A stretch of DNA of 13,030 nt from Pseudomonadota bacterium (GTDB lineage: Bacteria; Pseudomonadota; Gammaproteobacteria; Burkholderiales; Burkholderiaceae_B), in NCBI GenBank assembly GCA_023427085.1, contig JAEZBO010000171.1, positions 1 to 13,030 on the forward strand. Direction: 5' to 3'. The notes under the pieces were generated by a model that saw only the letters and a program-made list of their open reading frames with translations, ran no database searches and had not been told where the DNA came from. Made by a program: the position numbers and the translations under genes. Of the stretch, positions 1 through 6,092 are shown piece by piece. Within the stretch, counting starts at the first letter, position 1; each line of letters begins with the position of its first letter.

Positions 1-90
1 TGCTTGAGCTGGGGCAGATCCCAGCCCGATGCGATGCCCTGCTCGATGCGCTGGTCGCTGACGCCATGGCAGACACACACCGTGCGCGCG
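1..90. repeat. Left arm of a perfect 90-bp inverted repeat (likely fold-back artefact)
   Basis: Bases 1-90 are an exact reverse complement of bases 350-439, with every pair summing to 440; base 91 is the first mismatch. The arm starts at the first base of the window, so it may be longer than can be seen. Read on the minus strand it repeats the start of the ferredoxin-like domain encoded at 350-439 (CVCHGVSDQR...), running off the left edge. A perfect copy inside a coding gene, ending abruptly and touching the window edge, is what a fold-back chimeric read or contig-end misassembly looks like. A genuine inverted duplication is the alternative. Confidence 0.95.
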
Positions 91-533
91 TGGCGGCCGC
101 GCAGGCCGAGCCGGGTCTGGCCGCGTCGGCCCTGGTCGATGCGCTGGCGCTGCGCGACGCCGATGCCTGTTTCGACGATCCGGCGCGTGGCGTGCTGCGC
201 CGCCTGCGGCTTCAGCAGAGCCGGCCGGTGGCCTTCCTGCTGGCCGGTGACACCCGGGCCCACGACGCATTGCTGGCGTGGGCCGATGGCGGACCTGCGC
301 CGGCCAGCCTGGCGCATCTGCTGGCCGGCCGGCTGCCGTCGGGGCCGCGCGCGCGCACGGTGTGTGTCTGCCATGGCGTCAGCGACCAGCGCATCGAGCA
401 GGGCATCGCATCGGGCTGGGATCTGCCCCAGCTCAAGCAGCAGCTGCGCTGCGGCACCGGCTGCGGCTCGTGCGTGCCCGAGATCATGCGGATGATCCAG
501 TGCCGCCAGCCGGCATCGCTGGCGGCGGATTAA
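3..533 (+). CDS. nasA: Assimilatory nitrate reductase catalytic subunit, C-terminal fragment with BFD-like [2Fe-2S] domain (5' partial)
   Basis: Only the C-terminal tail of a large protein is present; the frame is open from base 3 to the TAA at 531-533. The end carries a bacterioferritin-associated-ferredoxin-type domain: CVCHGVS, then about 30 residues later CGTGCGSCVPE, giving a C-x-C...C-x2-C ligand set for a [2Fe-2S] cluster. Before it is a segment of the type DPARGVLRRLRL...FLLAGD, typical of the tail of cytoplasmic molybdopterin nitrate reductases (NasA/NasC), which reduce nitrate to nitrite for nitrogen assimilation. NirB also has a BFD domain, but internally, so a protein ending just after it fits NasA better. 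Residues encoded by bases 3-90 come from the inverted-repeat copy and are probably not native; trustworthy sequence starts near 91. The molybdenum domains are outside the window. Confidence 0.75.
   Translation, partial: LELGQIPARCDALLDALVADAMADTHRARVAAAQAEPGLAASALVDALALRDADACFDDPARGVLRRLRLQQSRPVAFLLAGDTRAHDALLAWADGGPAPASLAHLLAGRLPSGPRARTVCVCHGVSDQRIEQGIASGWDLPQLKQQLRCGTGCGSCVPEIMRMIQCRQPASLAAD
350..439. repeat. Right arm of the 90-bp inverted repeat, inside the nitrate reductase tail
   Basis: This is the partner of bases 1-90, separated by a 259-bp spacer (91-349). This arm is the native one: it lies in the continuous plus-strand frame that encodes the first half of the BFD-like [2Fe-2S] domain, including CVC, and joins smoothly to the second half with the CGSC motif. 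No target-site duplication or transposase is associated. Confidence 0.95.
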
Positions 534-541
534 ACCGCCGC
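522..541. other. GC-rich stem-loop at the nitrate reductase stop codon
   Basis: Seven base pairs (522-528 with 535-541) close a six-base loop, ATTAAA, which contains the TAA stop. There is no following T tract, so it is not a classical intrinsic terminator. It could contribute to 3' end protection together with the longer hairpin at 551-585. Confidence 0.35.
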
Positions 542-550
542 GCCGCGCGT

Positions 551-585
551 CTTTGCTAGGTGCCCATGTGGGCACTCGAGCAAAG
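551..585 (+). other. Two-part stem-loop in front of the small membrane-protein gene
   Basis: The outer stem CTTTGCT (551-557) pairs with AGCAAAG (579-585). The inner stem GTGCCC (560-565) pairs with GGGCAC (570-575), with an ATGT loop and a short internal bulge. It lies between the nitrate reductase stop and the GAAGG ribosome site at 587-591 of the next gene. It may be a terminator without a U tract, an mRNA-end structure, or a leader structure next to the small gene's ribosome site. The pairing is visible; the role is not. Confidence 0.45.
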
Positions 586-596
586 CGAAGGTAGCG

Positions 597-755
597 ATGG
601 ACATCTATGCAATGTGCCTGGGCGTGCTGGCGGTCGTATGTCTGTATGCGGCGTGGGCCACCCGGCGCGAAAGCGGCGAGCGCCGCGACGCCAATCTGCT
701 GGCCGGCACCGCGACGGCGCTGGGCTTGGGCGGGGCCGCATTGGCCTGGCTCTGA
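597..755 (+). CDS. Small two-helix membrane protein, 52 aa, function unknown
   Basis: An ATG at 597 follows a GAAGG Shine-Dalgarno (587-591) at 5-nt spacing, and the frame ends at TGA 753-755. The product starts MDIYAMCLGVLAVVCLYAAW, a strongly hydrophobic helix of about residues 3-20. A charged hinge follows (TRRESGERRD, about 22-31), then a second hydrophobic Ala/Gly/Leu helix (about 34-52) that ends at the C-terminus. Positive charges in the hinge suggest it faces the cytoplasm, with both ends outside. It lies 63 bp after the nitrate reductase fragment and converges on kup. I do not recognise a family. Good ribosome site, helix-hinge-helix layout and fit between flanking genes support a real gene, but its small size in GC-rich DNA leaves doubt. 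Confidence 0.6.
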   Translation: MDIYAMCLGVLAVVCLYAAWATRRESGERRDANLLAGTATALGLGGAALAWL

Positions 756-770
756 GGCCGGCGGATGATA

Positions 771-807
771 CGGCGCGCGGATTCGCCCTCGGGCGGTACG
801 CGCGCCG
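771..807. terminator. Putative shared hairpin between the convergent small membrane-protein gene and kup
   Basis: CGGCGCGCG (771-779) pairs with CGCGCGCCG (799-807), nine base pairs. A smaller inner stem, CGCC/GGCG (784-787 with 792-795), sits within the loop. It lies in the 55-bp gap between two convergent stop codons (755 and 811), where a bidirectional terminator is expected. No clear T tract on either strand, so Rho-independent activity is uncertain. Confidence 0.4.
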
Positions 808-810
808 CGC

Positions 811-2682
811 TCAGACCTCGACCTTGGCGCCCAGCTCGACCACCGCGTTGCCAGGCAGCTTCAGGTAGTCCGACATCGAGCCGGCGTTGCGATGCATCTG
901 CACGAACAGCAGGCGCCGCCAGTTCGCCATCTTGCTGGTCTGCGGCCGCGCCACCAACTGGTCGCGCCCCAGGAAATAACTGACCTGCTCGCTGTCGAAA
1001 TCCAGGCCCCAGTCCGGCACCGTCGCCAGGTCGCGCGGCACGTCGACGTCGTTCTTGAAGCCGTAGTTCAGCGTCACGTGCCAACAGTGATGGCCCAGGC
1101 TGCGGACGCTGGCGCGCTCGTCCAGGTTGACCCACGGCACCTCGTGATAACAGACCGTCACGAACAGGTTGCGCTCGTGCATGACCTTGTTGTGCTTGAG
1201 GTTGTGCAGGAAGGCCGACGGCGTCTTGTCGGCGTTGGCGGTGAAGAACACCGCCACGCCCTCGACCCGGGCGGGCGGAAACGCCGCCAGGTTGTCGATC
1301 AGCGGTTTCAGGTCGATGGCGGTCTTGCGCGGGCCTTCGTCGAGCGCGTCCTGGCCCTGGCGCCAGGTCTGCATGGCCGCGAACATCACCGCCCCGATCA
1401 GGAACGGGAACCAGCCGCCGTGCAGCAGCTTGAGCAGCGCCGACAGCAGGAAGGCGACGTCGACCAGCAGGAACACGCTGGTGGCCGCCACGCACAGCGC
1501 CAGCGGCAGCCGCCAGTGATGGCGGATCACGAAGAAGGTCAGCACCGTGGTGATCGTCATCAGCCCGCAGACCGCCACGCCATAGGCCGCCGCCAGCGCG
1601 CCCGAGGTCTTGAACACCGCCACCGCGACCAGGATCGCCGCGAACAGCGCCCAGTTCACGAACGGGATGTAGATCTGTCCGGCGTTCTCGGCGCTGGTGT
1701 GCTGGATCCGCAGCCGCGGCAGATAGCCCAGCTGGATGACCTGTTTGGTGATGCTGAACGCGCCCGAGATCAGCGCCTGCGACGCGATGATGGCCGCCAG
1801 CGTCGCCAGCGCCACCAGCGGCGCACGCAGCCAGTCGGGCGCCAGCAGATAGAAGGGATTGACCGCGGCCTCGGGCGACTCGAGCAACAGCGCGCCCTGG
1901 CCGAAGTAGTTCAGCGTCAGCGACGGCATGACGATCGCGAACCAGGCCACCCGTATCGGCCGCTTGCCGAAATGGCCCAGGTCGGCGTACAGCGATTCGG
2001 CGCCGGTCACGCACAGCACCAGCGCGCTCAGCACCAGAAATGCGATGCCGGGATTGCCGCCGACGAAGCCGATGGCGTGATGCGGGCTCAGCGCGGCCAG
2101 CACGCCCGGGTGCTCGACGATCTGCACCAGGCCCAGCAGCGCCAGCACCGCGAACCAGAGCAGCATGATCGGGCCGAACACCTTGCCGATGCCGGCGGTG
2201 CCGCGTTTTTGCAGCGCGAACAACGCGAACAGCACGACGATGGCCAGCGGCACGACCAGCGGCCGGGTGCCCGGCACCACCAGCTCGAGGCCCTCGATGG
2301 CCGACAGCACCGAGATTGCCGGCGTGATCACGCCGTCGCCGTAGAACAGCGCGGTGCCGAAGATGCCCAGCGCCAGCAGCGCGCGGCGCAGCACCGGATA
2401 GCCGCGTACCGACTGCGAGGCCAGCGCCAGCATCGCCACCATGCCGCCTTCGCCGCGGTTGTCGGCCCGCAGCACCAGCACCACGTACTTGAGCGTGACG
2501 ATGATCGTCAGCGTCCAGAACAGCAGCGACAGCAATCCGAGGATGTTCTGCGCGGTCAGCGCGACGTGGCCGGTGGCGAAGATTTCTTTCAGCGCATACA
2601 GCACGCTGGTGCCGATATCGCCGTAGACGATACCGATGGCGCCTACCATCAGGGCGGCAAGGCTGGTTTTGGGGGCGGTCAT
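811..2682 (-). CDS. kup: Low-affinity potassium uptake protein Kup (KUP/HAK/KT family)
   Basis: Inner-membrane K+ uptake protein, probably K+/H+ symport, of 623 aa; E. coli Kup is about the same length. The N-terminus GAIGIVYGDIGTSVLYALKE (about 14-33) matches the family signature and keeps the Gly-Asp pair (D22). LRADNRGEGG (71-80) is the second signature. About twelve hydrophobic segments fill residues 10-430, and the soluble C-terminal domain has the usual FLHNLKHNKV...HERN stretch. In the first signature the usual Pro of GDIGTSPLY is Val; I recall this in other betaproteobacterial Kups but could not check. The ATG at 2682 has no good Shine-Dalgarno; an in-frame Met at residue 12 has none either. 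It lies 68 bp downstream of the TerC-CBS gene on the same strand, with a possible promoter and a hairpin in that gap. Confidence 0.95.
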   Translation of the reverse strand: MTAPKTSLAALMVGAIGIVYGDIGTSVLYALKEIFATGHVALTAQNILGLLSLLFWTLTIIVTLKYVVLVLRADNRGEGGMVAMLALASQSVRGYPVLRRALLALGIFGTALFYGDGVITPAISVLSAIEGLELVVPGTRPLVVPLAIVVLFALFALQKRGTAGIGKVFGPIMLLWFAVLALLGLVQIVEHPGVLAALSPHHAIGFVGGNPGIAFLVLSALVLCVTGAESLYADLGHFGKRPIRVAWFAIVMPSLTLNYFGQGALLLESPEAAVNPFYLLAPDWLRAPLVALATLAAIIASQALISGAFSITKQVIQLGYLPRLRIQHTSAENAGQIYIPFVNWALFAAILVAVAVFKTSGALAAAYGVAVCGLMTITTVLTFFVIRHHWRLPLALCVAATSVFLLVDVAFLLSALLKLLHGGWFPFLIGAVMFAAMQTWRQGQDALDEGPRKTAIDLKPLIDNLAAFPPARVEGVAVFFTANADKTPSAFLHNLKHNKVMHERNLFVTVCYHEVPWVNLDERASVRSLGHHCWHVTLNYGFKNDVDVPRDLATVPDWGLDFDSEQVSYFLGRDQLVARPQTSKMANWRRLLFVQMHRNAGSMSDYLKLPGNAVVELGAKVEV

Positions 2683-2701
2683 TATGCGGGCGGGCCTGGA
2701 C

Positions 2702-2725
2702 GGCTCCCCCCGTCACGGGGGAGCC
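2702..2725 (-). other. Strong hairpin in the leader of kup
   Basis: GGCTCCCCC (2702-2710) pairs perfectly with GGGGGAGCC (2717-2725) around the six-base loop CGTCAC. It lies in the 68-bp gap between the TerC-CBS stop and the kup start, about 20 nt before the kup ATG. No T tract follows on the minus strand, so it is either an attenuator-like leader structure or an mRNA processing/stability stem between the two genes. Confidence 0.5.
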
Positions 2726-2734
2726 TCGGCGGCG

Positions 2735-2740
2735 ATTGTA
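2735..2740 (-). promoter_or_regulatory. Possible sigma-70 -10 element (TACAAT) for kup
   Basis: On the minus strand TACAAT (5 of 6 to TATAAT) lies 52 nt upstream of the kup ATG, just after the TerC-CBS stop. Transcription from it would start just before the 2702-2725 hairpin. No convincing -35 box is seen at 16-18 nt, so support is weak. Confidence 0.3.
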
Positions 2741-2750
2741 GTCCCGCCGA

Positions 2751-4349
2751 TCAGGCTTGGGGCGGCGTTGCCTCGCTGTCGTTCGCCTGTCCGATCGGCG
2801 CCACATGCAGCTGTTCGATGCGCAGGCCGCCGCGCTGGCGCACCTCGAAGCGCCACTGCTGCCACGCGAACGATTCGCCGACCTCGGGGATGCGGCCGGC
2901 CAGGCGCAGCACGCAGCCGGCCAGCGTGGTGTCGTCCTCGAAGGCGTCGCGCAGCGCCGGTTCATCGAGCAGCCGGCCGGCTTCGTCGATGCTCAGGCGG
3001 CCCGCCAGCAGCCAGCTGCCGTCGGGCAGCGCGATGCTGGACTCGACCTCGTTGCCGCCATGTTCGGGCAGGTCGCCGGCCACCGCCTCGAGGATGTCCA
3101 TCGGCGTGACCAGGCCGACGCAGGCGCCGTGCTCGTCGACCACGATCAGCATGTGCTCGCGCGAGTTGCGCACCTCTTCGACCAGCCGGATCGCCGGCAT
3201 CGTGTCGGTGACGTAGCGCGGCGGGCGCGCCAGCGCCATCAGGTCGATCGAGCCGGGCTGCATCAGCGCGCCCATGGCGTCCTTGAAGTGCACGATGCCG
3301 ATCACGTTGCCCGCATCGCCTTCGCACACCGGCAGGCGCGAGTGGCCGCTGCCGAACTTGCGCAGGATGTCCTCGGGCGTGTCGCGCACCTCGAGCCAGA
3401 TCATGTCGCGGCGCGGCACCATGATGGCCTCGACGTTGCGCTCGCCCATCTCGAGCACGCGCTCGACCATGGTGCTTTCTTCCGGCGCGAACACCGGCAG
3501 GTCTTCGGGCGGCGGCGTCACGCTGCTGTCGCTGACCGGTTCTTCGTCCTGGTTGCGGCGCGCGCGGCGCCCGCCCAGCAGCGTCAGCACGGCCTGCGCG
3601 GTGCGTTCGCGGCGGCCCATCGCGCCGACCCGGCGCATGCGGTTGCGCAGCGCCAGCTGGTTGATCGCCTCGATCAGGATCGCAAAGCCGATGGCCGCGT
3701 ACAGGTAGCCCTTGGGCAGGTAGAAGCCCAGGCCTTCGGCGACCAGGCTGAAGCCGATCATCAGCAGCAGGCCCAGGCACAGCACGATCACGGTGGGATG
3801 CTTGCCGACGAAGCGCACCAGCGGCTTGCTGGCGGCCACCATCACGATCATCGCGATGATCACCGCGGTCATCATGATGCTGAGCTCGTCGACCATGCCG
3901 ACCGCGGTGATCACCGAGTCGAGCGAGAACACCGCGTCGAGCGCGACGATCTGCGCGATCACGTGGAAGAACGAGGCGTATTGCTGCGAACCGCCCTTGG
4001 CGTGGGTGGCGCCCTCGACCCGCTCGTGCAGTTCGGTGGTGGCCTTGTACAGCAGGAATGCGCCGCCCAGCAGCAGGATCAGGTCGCGGCCCGAGAAGGT
4101 CTTGCCGAAGATCGAGATCAGCGGTTCGGTCAGCGTGACGATCCACGCGATGCTGGCCAGCAGGCCCAGGCGCATGATCAGCGCCAGGCCCAGGCCGATC
4201 AGGCGGGCCTTGTCACGTTGGTGGGCGGGCAGCTTTTCCGCAAGAATGGCGATGAAGACCAGGTTGTCGATGCCAAGCACGACCTCCAGAATGATCAGCG
4301 TAGCCAGGCCCAGCCAGGCCGTCGGGTCGGCCATCCAGTCGAAAAGCAT
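2751..4349 (-). CDS. TerC-family membrane protein with CBS pair and CorC-type domain (YoaE/YegH-like)
   Basis: 532 aa, close to E. coli YoaE/YegH (about 520). Residues 1-240 are a TerC transmembrane domain with about seven helices. It keeps the two acidic motifs of the family: EVVLGIDNLVF (E22, D28, N29) and ALDAVFSLDSV (D138, D144). A linker of about 60 residues leads to a CBS pair (about 305-425; MVPRRDMIWL, then a second repeat ending GLVTPMDILEAVAGDL) and a CorC/HlyC-type C-terminal domain (about 435-516). TerC proteins include manganese exporters, and CBS-CorC modules occur in magnesium exporters, so divalent-metal export with nucleotide sensing is a reasonable inference; the substrate is unknown. 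The start at 4349 has an AGGA Shine-Dalgarno at 7-nt spacing. It is cut off from the upstream DUF2076 gene by a terminator and is followed by kup. Confidence 0.9.
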   Translation of the reverse strand: MLFDWMADPTAWLGLATLIILEVVLGIDNLVFIAILAEKLPAHQRDKARLIGLGLALIMRLGLLASIAWIVTLTEPLISIFGKTFSGRDLILLLGGAFLLYKATTELHERVEGATHAKGGSQQYASFFHVIAQIVALDAVFSLDSVITAVGMVDELSIMMTAVIIAMIVMVAASKPLVRFVGKHPTVIVLCLGLLLMIGFSLVAEGLGFYLPKGYLYAAIGFAILIEAINQLALRNRMRRVGAMGRRERTAQAVLTLLGGRRARRNQDEEPVSDSSVTPPPEDLPVFAPEESTMVERVLEMGERNVEAIMVPRRDMIWLEVRDTPEDILRKFGSGHSRLPVCEGDAGNVIGIVHFKDAMGALMQPGSIDLMALARPPRYVTDTMPAIRLVEEVRNSREHMLIVVDEHGACVGLVTPMDILEAVAGDLPEHGGNEVESSIALPDGSWLLAGRLSIDEAGRLLDEPALRDAFEDDTTLAGCVLRLAGRIPEVGESFAWQQWRFEVRQRGGLRIEQLHVAPIGQANDSEATPPQA

Positions 4350-4386
4350 CGAAGTGTCCTGCGTAGAAAAGCAGCGTTGAGATGTG

Positions 4387-4419
4387 AATCAAACAAGGCG
4401 ATGCAGTAGCGCATCGCCT
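4387..4419 (-). terminator. Rho-independent terminator downstream of the sigma/anti-sigma/DUF2076 genes
   Basis: AGGCGATGC (4396-4404) pairs perfectly with GCATCGCCT (4411-4419), nine base pairs with a six-base loop. On the minus strand the stem is followed at once by TTGTTTGATT, a U-rich run. It lies about 117 bp beyond the DUF2076 stop and ahead of the TerC-CBS gene, so it ends the upstream unit and makes the TerC-CBS/kup pair a separate transcript. Confidence 0.7.
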
Positions 4420-4535
4420 GGAGAAAAATTTACTTGGCGCTCGGCCCGATTTGCGCCGGGCGGCCGCGCTGGATGCGGGGGCGGCCCGATGCGATGGCAG
4501 CGTGTCGGCGTGCCGTCGCGTCAGGCCTGCAGCGA

Positions 4536-5150
4536 TCAGAAATCGCCGAAATCGCCACCACCGTCGTCGAAACCGCCGCCGTCGTCGTAGCCTTCGTCGG
4601 CCACGCCTTGTTCAGCGCCTGGGTCCTGCACGGCATCGCCTTCGGGCGGCAGTTCGCCGGCTTGGGCATCGTTACCGCCGAACAGGCCGCCGAGCATGCT
4701 GCCCAGCATCATGCCGCCGGCCACGCCCATCGCGGTCGACAGCGCGCCCGACAGGAAACCGCCACCGCCGGCGCTGCGGCCGAAGCCCGCGCCCGACGAC
4801 AGGCCCGAGGCGGCCGGCGCCTGCGCGCCCTGCTGGCCGCCGCTCAGGCGCGAGCCGATGCCCGGCACGCCGCCGGTCTGACGGCCGAAGCCACCGCCCA
4901 GGCCCTGGGCCTGCGCGGGCTGGCCACCCGCTTGCGGCTGGGCCTGCAGGCGCTCTTGCGCCTTCTGCAGGGCCTGCTCCTGGACCAGGATGGTCTGCGC
5001 CATGTAGTAGGCGGCGCCCGGTTGCTGGTTCAGGCGCTCCTGGATGAATTGTTCGGCTTCGGCGTCACGCTGGGCGCCCTGGCCTTCGACCTGCTTGAGG
5101 CGTTCGAACACGCTTTCGATCGCTTGGCGATCCTGTTGGCTCATGGACAT
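4536..5150 (-). CDS. DUF2076 family protein with glycine-zipper segment and Asp/Gly-rich tail
   Basis: 204 aa. Residues 1-70 form the DUF2076 head: a charged helical region with RDAEAEQFIQERL and AAYYMAQTILVQEQALQKAQ, probably coiled coil. A Gln/Ala/Gly-rich low-complexity linker (about 71-130) leads to a hydrophobic glycine-zipper segment (about 131-159: FLSGALSTAMGVAGGMMLGS...). The end is a very acidic tail with FDDGGGDFGDF at the last residues. No signal peptide, so the topology is open: the hydrophobic stretch could insert in a membrane or mediate self-association. DUF2076 proteins are sometimes annotated as periplasmic ligand-binding sensors, which nothing here proves. The start at 5150 is chosen over the Met at residue 3 because AGGAG lies 6 nt before it. 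It follows the anti-sigma gene by 48 bp and is the likely last gene of that unit, so a candidate effector of the sigma factor. Confidence 0.8.
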   Translation of the reverse strand: MSMSQQDRQAIESVFERLKQVEGQGAQRDAEAEQFIQERLNQQPGAAYYMAQTILVQEQALQKAQERLQAQPQAGGQPAQAQGLGGGFGRQTGGVPGIGSRLSGGQQGAQAPAASGLSSGAGFGRSAGGGGFLSGALSTAMGVAGGMMLGSMLGGLFGGNDAQAGELPPEGDAVQDPGAEQGVADEGYDDGGGFDDGGGDFGDF

Positions 5151-5198
5151 GCTGTGCTCCTGAAAATCGCAAGAATGAAGAAACGGCGTGGCTTGTTG

Positions 5199-6092
5199 TC
5201 AGTGCACGTTCAGTGCCGCCACGTCCAGACGTTGGGCAAGGTGATCGAGGTCGAGTTCCGGCAGTTCGCCAGTCAGCGCATACGACCAGGGTCCTTGCTG
5301 CCAATAGACGACATTGGTGTTTTCGGCGCGTGATTTTTCGCGCCCGGCTGATACCGAAGATTGCGCCGCCGGCAGCGCGCGCGCGGCGAACACCGACAGC
5401 TGGCTGGGCGAACCGCTGTCGGCATAGGTCTCGAGCAGGATCTCGACGCTGGGGCCGGCGCTGGACGGAAACACCTGCACGTCGCGGATGCGCCATTCGG
5501 GTGGCAGCGCCGGCATCGCGATGCCCAGGCTGCGCAGGATCTCGTCGGTGTCGAGCACCGGCACGTCGGGCTGCGAGGCCATCGCGGCGCGGATCTGCGA
5601 GGCCCGGTGCGCGCGCACCGCGTCGTCGACGAAGGCGGGCGGCTGGTGCAGCGTGGTGTAGGCTTGGCCGGTCTGCCAGGCGGTGTAGCCGACGTGGCCG
5701 GTCCAGCCCAGCGTGAACAGCAGCGCGGTGGCGGCAGCGGGCCGCAGCCGCGTATACAGCCGCGCGCGCCAGCGGGCGCGGTCGAGCCGGCGCGCCAGCG
5801 CTTGTGTGCGGGGCGCGCCGCGGCAGGGGTCGGCGCCCGGGCGGGGTGGCGGGTCGGTCGCGTCACGCGGCTCGGTGTCGGTGTCCGTGTCGGTCCAGAA
5901 CGCCTCGTCCCAGATGTCCGCCTCGCCGTGGCGCAGCATGTCGCGCACGCGCAGGTCGGCCATGACCCGCATGGCCTCGTCCGGGTGGGTGGAAAGATAA
6001 TCCTGGACCTCGATGCGCCGGTCGGTATCGAGCTGGTCGTCGACATACGCGTCCAGGTCGATCTCGGTGATCGGTTCAGCGCTCGTTTTCAT
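5199..6092 (-). CDS. Single-pass transmembrane anti-sigma factor, RsiW/RskA type without zinc motif
   Basis: 297 aa. The cytoplasmic N-terminal domain (about 1-60) has the anti-sigma pattern ITEIDLDAYVDDQLDTDRR...LSTHPDEAMRVMADLR. The HxxxCxxC zinc motif is absent; the only Cys in the protein is C90. A variable linker with TDTDTDTE (67-74) leads to one transmembrane helix (about 118-138: AAATALLFTLGW...). The periplasmic domain (about 140-297) includes VVYWQQGPWSYALTGELP (261-278), a pattern I associate with the outer domain of RsiW-like proteins. It should hold the adjacent ECF sigma factor at the membrane until a surface signal releases it. It overlaps the sigma gene by 17 bp and has the strongest Shine-Dalgarno seen here (TAGGAGG, 5 nt before ATG), consistent with keeping anti-sigma in excess. 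The inducing signal is unknown. Confidence 0.85.
   Translation of the reverse strand: MKTSAEPITEIDLDAYVDDQLDTDRRIEVQDYLSTHPDEAMRVMADLRVRDMLRHGEADIWDEAFWTDTDTDTEPRDATDPPPRPGADPCRGAPRTQALARRLDRARWRARLYTRLRPAAATALLFTLGWTGHVGYTAWQTGQAYTTLHQPPAFVDDAVRAHRASQIRAAMASQPDVPVLDTDEILRSLGIAMPALPPEWRIRDVQVFPSSAGPSVEILLETYADSGSPSQLSVFAARALPAAQSSVSAGREKSRAENTNVVYWQQGPWSYALTGELPELDLDHLAQRLDVAALNVH

Noticed and set aside
1..439. The inverted repeat as the terminal repeats of an insertion sequence or an invertible switch.
   Set aside because: No transposase or recombinase is present, the 259-bp spacer is continuous nasA coding sequence, and one arm begins exactly at the window edge.
605..3216. Very long open frames on both strands opposite and alongside kup and the TerC-CBS gene (for example 892-3216 plus, 605-2965 minus).
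   Set aside because: Their products are Arg/Gln/His-rich or Arg/Ala-rich with no family features; they are shadow frames of GC-rich coding DNA over well-recognised genes.
4420..4535. Small gene or RNA in the gap after DUF2076.
   Set aside because: No frame with a ribosome site and no structure beyond weak stems; the open frame across it extends into DUF2076 in the wrong frame.
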